DNA of 9,186 nucleotides. It comes from Nocardioidaceae bacterium. Lineage in GTDB: Bacteria; Actinomycetota; Actinomycetes; Propionibacteriales; Nocardioidaceae. Every line of letters starts with the position of its first letter. Positions within the stretch are counted from its first letter, which is position 1. This document shows, piece by piece, positions 5,876 through 9,186 of this stretch. Made by a program: the position numbers and the translations under genes. The notes under the pieces were generated by a model. That model ran no database searches. It was not told the origin of the DNA and saw only the letters and a program-made list of their open reading frames with translations. The stretch covers positions 1 to 9,186 of the forward strand of contig JACCVA010000011.1 in assembly GCA_013698435.1 (NCBI GenBank), in the 5' to 3' direction.

Positions 5876-7102
5876 ATGACTGCGAATCCAGGCGCCGACA
5901 GCGAGGTCGGCAGGCTGCGTACTGTCCTTCTGCACCGCCCCGGTGCGGAGCTCCAGAGGCTGACGCCCCGCAACAACGACAGCCTGCTCTTCGACGGCAT
6001 CCCCTGGGTCAGCAGGGCGCAGGAGGAACACGACGCGTTCGCGTCGGCCTTGCGCGAACGCGACGTCGAGGTGCTGTACCTGATGGACCTGCTCACCGAG
6101 TGCCTCGCCGCCTCGGAGTCGGCGCGCGAGCACGCGATCCGACATGCCACCGCGTCGTTGCACCTCGGAGACACGCTGCGGCATCACTTCAAGGCCTGGA
6201 TGGGCGAGCTCGACGCCCCCGGGCTGGCCGGTGCGATCACCGCCGGCGTACGCAACGACGAGGTCCGGGGAGGGTTCGGCCTGGTGACAAGTCTGCTCGA
6301 CCCTCACGACTTCCTGATCGACCCGTTGCCGAACCTCCTCTTCACCCGTGACTCGTCGGTGTGGTTGCGTGACCGGGTCGCCGTCACCAGCCTCGCCATG
6401 CCCGCCCGGGCCCGCGAGACGAAGCTGACCGAGCTCATCTACACGTTCCATCCGCGATTCGAGGGAGTCGCCCAGGTGCACGGCCCCGACCGTGAGCACG
6501 TCGAGGGGGGCGACGTCTTGCTGCTCGCACCCGGGGTCATTGCCGTTGGTGCGGGCGAGCGGACGACCCCTGCTGGCGTCGAACGGTTCGCTCGGCAGGT
6601 CCTCGTCGAGGGCCTCGCGCACACGGTGCTCGCCGTTCCGATCGCGCAGGAACGCGCCACCATGCACCTCGACACCGTCTGCACGATGGTCGATGTCGAC
6701 GCGATGGTGATGTATCCAAAAGTCGCGGACTCCCTTCGCGCCTACGCCCTCACCTGCGCGGAGACCCACGAGGACGAGGCCGAGATCGAGCTCTCGGTGG
6801 CGGACAGCGAGCCGTTCCTGGTGGCGGCAGCGAAGGCGATGGGGATCGACACGCTGCGACAGATCTATACCGGGCTCGACCCGGTCACGGCCGAGCGCGA
6901 GCAGTGGGACGACGGCAACAACACCTTAGCCATCGCGCCGCGGGTGGCGGTCGCCTACGAGCGCAACGTCGAGACGAACCAACGGCTCACCGACGCAGGC
7001 ATCGATGTCGTCGCCATCTCAGGCGCGGAGCTCGGCTCAGGCCGGGGCGGGCCGCGATGCATGTCGTGCCCGATCCTGCGTGAACCGCTCGCTCAAGCCT
7101 GA
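5876..7102 (+). CDS. arcA: Arginine deiminase
   Basis: Hydrolyses L-arginine to L-citrulline and ammonia in the cytosol. The protein is 408 aa from ATG 5876, close to the usual 400-420. The start gives M-T-A-N-P-G-A-D-S-E-V-G-R-L-R, the normal beginning of the family; an in-frame GTG at 5849 would add nine residues that fall in the promoter dyad. Catalytic landmarks in this numbering are F-T-R-D with Asp159, V-E-G-G-D with Glu210, M-H-L-D with His264 and Asp266, and R-C-M-S-C-P with nucleophile Cys395. H-P-R-F and W-D-D-G-N-N-T are also present, so it should be active. No arcB, arcC or arginine antiporter gene lies within the window, so this is not the classic arc operon. A dyad over its -10 box suggests repression. 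Its stop lies inside the end of the convergent dehydrogenase gene. Confidence 0.96.
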   Translation: MTANPGADSEVGRLRTVLLHRPGAELQRLTPRNNDSLLFDGIPWVSRAQEEHDAFASALRERDVEVLYLMDLLTECLAASESAREHAIRHATASLHLGDTLRHHFKAWMGELDAPGLAGAITAGVRNDEVRGGFGLVTSLLDPHDFLIDPLPNLLFTRDSSVWLRDRVAVTSLAMPARARETKLTELIYTFHPRFEGVAQVHGPDREHVEGGDVLLLAPGVIAVGAGERTTPAGVERFARQVLVEGLAHTVLAVPIAQERATMHLDTVCTMVDVDAMVMYPKVADSLRAYALTCAETHEDEAEIELSVADSEPFLVAAAKAMGIDTLRQIYTGLDPVTAEREQWDDGNNTLAIAPRVAVAYERNVETNQRLTDAGIDVVAISGAELGSGRGGPRCMSCPILREPLAQA

Positions 7103-8028
7103 GCGCCACCGGCGATGAACCGCTCCTCGGCGATGCTGTTGCCGCCGTCGACCACGACCGACTGGCCGGTGACGTAGGAGGAGCCAGGTGAGCTGAGCCA
7201 GGCGATGGCCGATGCGACCTCCTCGGGGGTGCCGCTGCGCCCGACCGGGGTCAGGCGCCCTTCGCGCTTCTCCTGGTCGGTCTGGGAGCTCGTCGCTATC
7301 CACCCGGGGAGCACCGCGTTCACGGTCACACCGCGACCCGCTGCATCGACGGCCAAAGCGCGCATCAGACCCACCATGCCGGCCTTCGCTGTGCTGTAGG
7401 CGACGTCGCCGCGCATCGCCATCAAAGGCCCGGTGACACTGGCGACCATGACGATGCGGCCCCACCCGTGACCAACCATGCTCGGCAGCGCTGCCTTGCT
7501 CACCAGGAAGGCACTGTCCAAGTTGCGGCGCAGCGACGAGGTCCACGTCTCCAGCGTCATCTCCTCGGCGGTTCCCGACTCGAACTCGCCGTCCGTCGTG
7601 GAGATCATGCCCGCATTGTTGACGAGGATGTCGAGACGACCGAACATCCCGACGGTCGTCGCGACCAGCTCGGCCGCCGCTTGCTCACGCGTCAGGTCCC
7701 CTATCCTGCACGCCGCATCGACGCCCGCTCCACGGAGCTCTCTGACGCGCTGCTCGACACGACTCGAGGTGGCGCCGAGCACGACAGAGGCGCCGAGATG
7801 ACCCATCAACTTCGCCGTTGCGAAGCCGATGCCTTGCGGGCTGCCGGCGCCGGTGACCACGGCGACCCTGTCTCGCAGGTCGAACGGTGACGAGACGTCC
7901 ATACCGACGACCATGCCATCACCCGGACCGCCGAGCCACAACGGATCCGCAATGTGCAGCGGTTCCTGCTTCGCAGCTGCTCTATGCGCGACGAGCCCGA
8001 CTGTCGTCCACTCGGTCGTGGAGGTCAC
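7093..8028 (-). CDS. SDR family oxidoreductase (FabG-like short-chain dehydrogenase)
   Basis: NAD(P)-dependent oxidoreductase with a Rossmann fold. In the 311-aa reading it shows a nucleotide loop T-G-A-G-S-P-Q-G-I-G at 59-68, which is two residues longer than classical TGxxxGxG. It also has N-N-A-G at 137-140, Asn169, Ser197 (V-A-S) and the catalytic Y-x3-K (Tyr211, Lys215), then P-G-W at 241-243 and V-D-G-G-N near the end. The substrate is unknown; the closest look is the 3-oxoacyl-ACP reductase / glucose dehydrogenase-like classical SDRs. The start is uncertain. GTG at 8028 overlaps the DUF1905 stop as GTGA, which supports coupling but gives an unusual 42-residue N-terminus. ATG at 7902 (residue 43) gives the normal 269 aa but lacks a Shine-Dalgarno. 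The gene converges on arcA and overlaps it by 10 bp. Confidence 0.9.
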   Translation of the reverse strand: MTSTTEWTTVGLVAHRAAAKQEPLHIADPLWLGGPGDGMVVGMDVSSPFDLRDRVAVVTGAGSPQGIGFATAKLMGHLGASVVLGATSSRVEQRVRELRGAGVDAACRIGDLTREQAAAELVATTVGMFGRLDILVNNAGMISTTDGEFESGTAEEMTLETWTSSLRRNLDSAFLVSKAALPSMVGHGWGRIVMVASVTGPLMAMRGDVAYSTAKAGMVGLMRALAVDAAGRGVTVNAVLPGWIATSSQTDQEKREGRLTPVGRSGTPEEVASAIAWLSSPGSSYVTGQSVVVDGGNSIAEERFIAGGAQA

Positions 8029-8393
8029 ACATCGACGTCCAGGCTGACCGTCGCGACGTCACCCACCTCAAGCCCTTCGGCCGCCCGCACGCCAGCCTTC
8101 ACCGGCACGAGGTAGCGTCCGTCCTTAGGGAACAGCGACGTCTTCCAGCCGGTTTCGCCGATCTGCGCGTCGACCGGGATCATGCCCCAGCCGTAGGTCA
8201 CGAACGCCGACGTCGCCTCCAGCTCGGCGCAGTCCTCTTCCGGAACGGTGACGAAGTGCCACGGTGCCGGGCCCTTCCAGAACCACAGCTCGCCGCTGAA
8301 CACCAGGTGCGTGCGATCAGGATACGAGCCGGACGCGTTCCAGCAGGCGCGGTCGACTGCCGCCGGGACCGGCCGAGGCATTGCAGCCGGCAT
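8025..8393 (-). CDS. DUF1905 domain-containing protein
   Basis: A 122-aa protein whose residues 28-122 match DUF1905, a small beta-barrel-like domain of unknown function. Family features seen are F-S-G-E-L-W-F-W-K-G at 32-41, W-H-F-V-T-V-P at 45-51, G-W-K-T-S-L-F-P at 82-89, Y-L-V-P-V-K at 94-99 and E-V-G-D near 109-112. The first 27 residues are not conserved. The ATG at 8393 has no Shine-Dalgarno and an in-frame TAA lies just upstream, so the gene cannot extend further. A later start (ATG at codon 5 or GTG at codon 31) is possible. The stop overlaps the dehydrogenase GTG as GTGA, so the two form an operon. No biochemical role is known to me, and I assign none. Confidence 0.85.
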   Translation of the reverse strand: MPAAMPRPVPAAVDRACWNASGSYPDRTHLVFSGELWFWKGPAPWHFVTVPEEDCAELEATSAFVTYGWGMIPVDAQIGETGWKTSLFPKDGRYLVPVKAGVRAAEGLEVGDVATVSLDVDV

Positions 8394-8446
8394 TGGAAAA
8401 CCCAGCCGTTACTGACGGGGGATACAGCAACGACCGGGCTTAGTTG

Positions 8447-8476
8447 AGTGTAGAACGACCTCCGCGACCGATACAA
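8447..8476 (-). promoter_or_regulatory. Promoter of the DUF1905-dehydrogenase operon
   Basis: On the minus strand TTGTAT (8476-8471) and TACACT (8452-8447) are separated by 18 bases. The -10 box is a good TANNNT match; the -35 keeps only TTG of the consensus. Transcription would start near 8440, about 47 bases before the ATG at 8393. It is the only convincing -35/-10 pair found in the window. Confidence 0.5.
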
Positions 8477-8479
8477 GCG

Positions 8480-8503
8480 AATCGGCGACCTCGGCCGCCG
8501 ATT
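8480..8503. repeat. Perfect 8-bp dyad upstream of the promoter
   Basis: AATCGGCG (8480-8487) and CGCCGATT (8496-8503) are perfect inverted copies around an eight-base spacer. The element starts three bases upstream of the -35 box of the DUF1905 operon, where an activator would sit. Alternatively it folds as an RNA hairpin in read-through from the DUF5926 gene; no T-run follows. Both readings are inferred. Confidence 0.45.
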
Positions 8504-8524
8504 GTGCACGGAAACATGATCGGT

Positions 8525-8569
8525 GCCGCCGGAAGGCGGCCCAAAAGCCTCGATACCTCGCGTTTGGGC
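8525..8569 (-). terminator. Tandem hairpins downstream of the DUF5926 gene
   Basis: About 30 bases past the DUF5926 stop the minus strand holds two adjoining inverted repeats. GCCCAAA/TTTGGGC (8563-8569 with 8539-8545) spans a 17-base loop. GCCGCC/GGCGGC (8525-8530 with 8535-8540) closes a four-base loop. The arms overlap by two bases, so the stems compete or stack. No T-run follows, as is usual for terminators in high-GC actinomycetes. It probably separates the two transcription units. Confidence 0.4.
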
Positions 8570-8598
8570 AGACGAGAGCGGTGCGCCGCCGACGCGGG

Positions 8599-9186
8599 TC
8601 AGCGGATCGTCAGCTGCCGGTTGGCGAGGCCGTTGCGAGCAGAACGTTCTTCCTGGCTGAGCGGGCTCTCGTCACCGATCACCTGGGCGAGCCGCTCGGC
8701 GAAAGCGGCCGCAGGCTCTTCGACGGCCTCTGCGCCGGTGCCGACGGGAAGGTCCCACACCGGTACGAGCAGCCCGTGAGCCCGAAACGAGCCGACGAGC
8801 CGGCTGTCCGTGCCGAGGGAGTCCGCTCCGGCAGCATGCAGCCGGGCCAGTGCGGTGAGCGTGGTGTCCTCCTCGTGCGGCAGCACCCAGCGAAGGTGTT
8901 CCTTGGTGCCAACCGAGGTCCAGTACGCCGCCTCGACGGACGTCAGCCGGCGGGTCGGGTCGATAGAGGCGTTCAGCTGTTCGAGCGTCGCCGACACCGA
9001 GGCGTCCGTGCCGTCGGCGTCCTCGAACCAGAAGTCGAAGCCCTTCAGCACGGTGACGTCGAGGCCGGTCGTGAGGTCGACGACGTCCTGCAGGCGTGGC
9101 CCCGGGCCGGGCAGGCTGGGCATCACCACGCTGGTGCCCGGCTCCCCGGCGAGCCCGAGACGCAAGGCCTCGGCGAGGTCGCGGCT
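8599..9186 (-). CDS. DUF5926 family protein, C-terminal part (runs off the window)
   Basis: The frame stays open to the last base, so the true start lies outside. Reading from the edge gives S-R-D-L-A-E-A-L-R, which continues smoothly into the conserved part; the in-window TTG at 9165 is therefore an internal leucine and not a start. Recognisable DUF5926 wording includes G-F-D-F-W-F, V-E-A-A-Y-W, H-L-R-W-V-L-P, L-A-R-L-H-A-A-G, G-S-F-R-A-H-G-L-L-V-P-V-W-D-L-P and V-E-E-P-A-A-A-F, ending in S/N-R-Q-L-T-I-R. The family is, to my knowledge, confined to Actinobacteria and has no established function. I recall it near pheA in other actinomycete genomes, which would make the block between them an insertion of accessory genes; this is memory and not seen here. 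About 196 residues are visible. Confidence 0.88.
   Translation of the reverse strand, partial: SRDLAEALRLGLAGEPGTSVVMPSLPGPGPRLQDVVDLTTGLDVTVLKGFDFWFEDADGTDASVSATLEQLNASIDPTRRLTSVEAAYWTSVGTKEHLRWVLPHEEDTTLTALARLHAAGADSLGTDSRLVGSFRAHGLLVPVWDLPVGTGAEAVEEPAAAFAERLAQVIGDESPLSQEERSARNGLANRQLTIR

Noticed and set aside
9163..9165. TTG as the start of the last gene
   Set aside because: The frame continues open to the window edge and the extra residues match the family, so the gene is simply cut by the window.
1..9186. Mobile element, prophage, CRISPR, tRNA or toxin-antitoxin content
   Set aside because: No transposase or integrase motifs, long terminal repeats, regularly spaced repeats or cloverleaf-like segments were found, and composition looks even throughout.

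Overview
The window comes from a high-GC chromosome. Third codon positions are strongly G/C, GTG starts occur, and several genes appear to start on leaderless mRNAs (a TANNNT box 6-7 nt before the start codon). The last gene is a DUF5926 protein, a family I know only from Actinobacteria, and the arginine deiminase and the GDT1-type transporter have actinobacterial wording. I infer an actinomycete and would not go below phylum. No tRNA, rRNA, insertion sequence, phage gene or CRISPR array was seen; genes fill almost all of the window.

Layout. (1) Positions 6-3138, minus strand: pheA (prephenate dehydratase), then a stand-alone FMN/iron-sulfur glutamate-synthase-like protein, then a small metallophosphoesterase. 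The last two overlap by ATGA, with an RNA hairpin immediately before the second start. (2) Positions 3171-5805, plus strand, divergent from pheA across 32 bp: larB and larC, two of the three genes for the nickel-pincer nucleotide (NPN) cofactor, followed by a six-helix GDT1/TMEM165-family cation transporter. (3) Positions 5876-7102, plus strand: an arginine deiminase with its own apparent leaderless promoter, overlapped by a dyad. (4) Positions 7093-8393, minus strand: a DUF1905 protein and a short-chain dehydrogenase, coupled by a GTGA overlap; the dehydrogenase ends inside the 3' end of the arginine deiminase gene. (5) Positions 8394-8598: the longest non-coding gap (205 bp), holding a promoter, a perfect dyad and hairpins. 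(6) Positions 8599-9186, minus strand: the C-terminal part of a DUF5926 protein that runs off the window.

The most interesting part is the larB-larC-transporter block. LarB and LarC look complete, but neither the sulfur-transferring LarE nor lactate racemase LarA is in the window. The cofactor may therefore serve another enzyme, with the missing step encoded elsewhere. The transporter could supply or balance a metal for this pathway; that is a hypothesis from gene order only. The remaining genes are ordinary metabolic or housekeeping genes. Regulation is unusually readable: dyads overlap the -10 boxes of pheA/larB and of the arginine deiminase gene.
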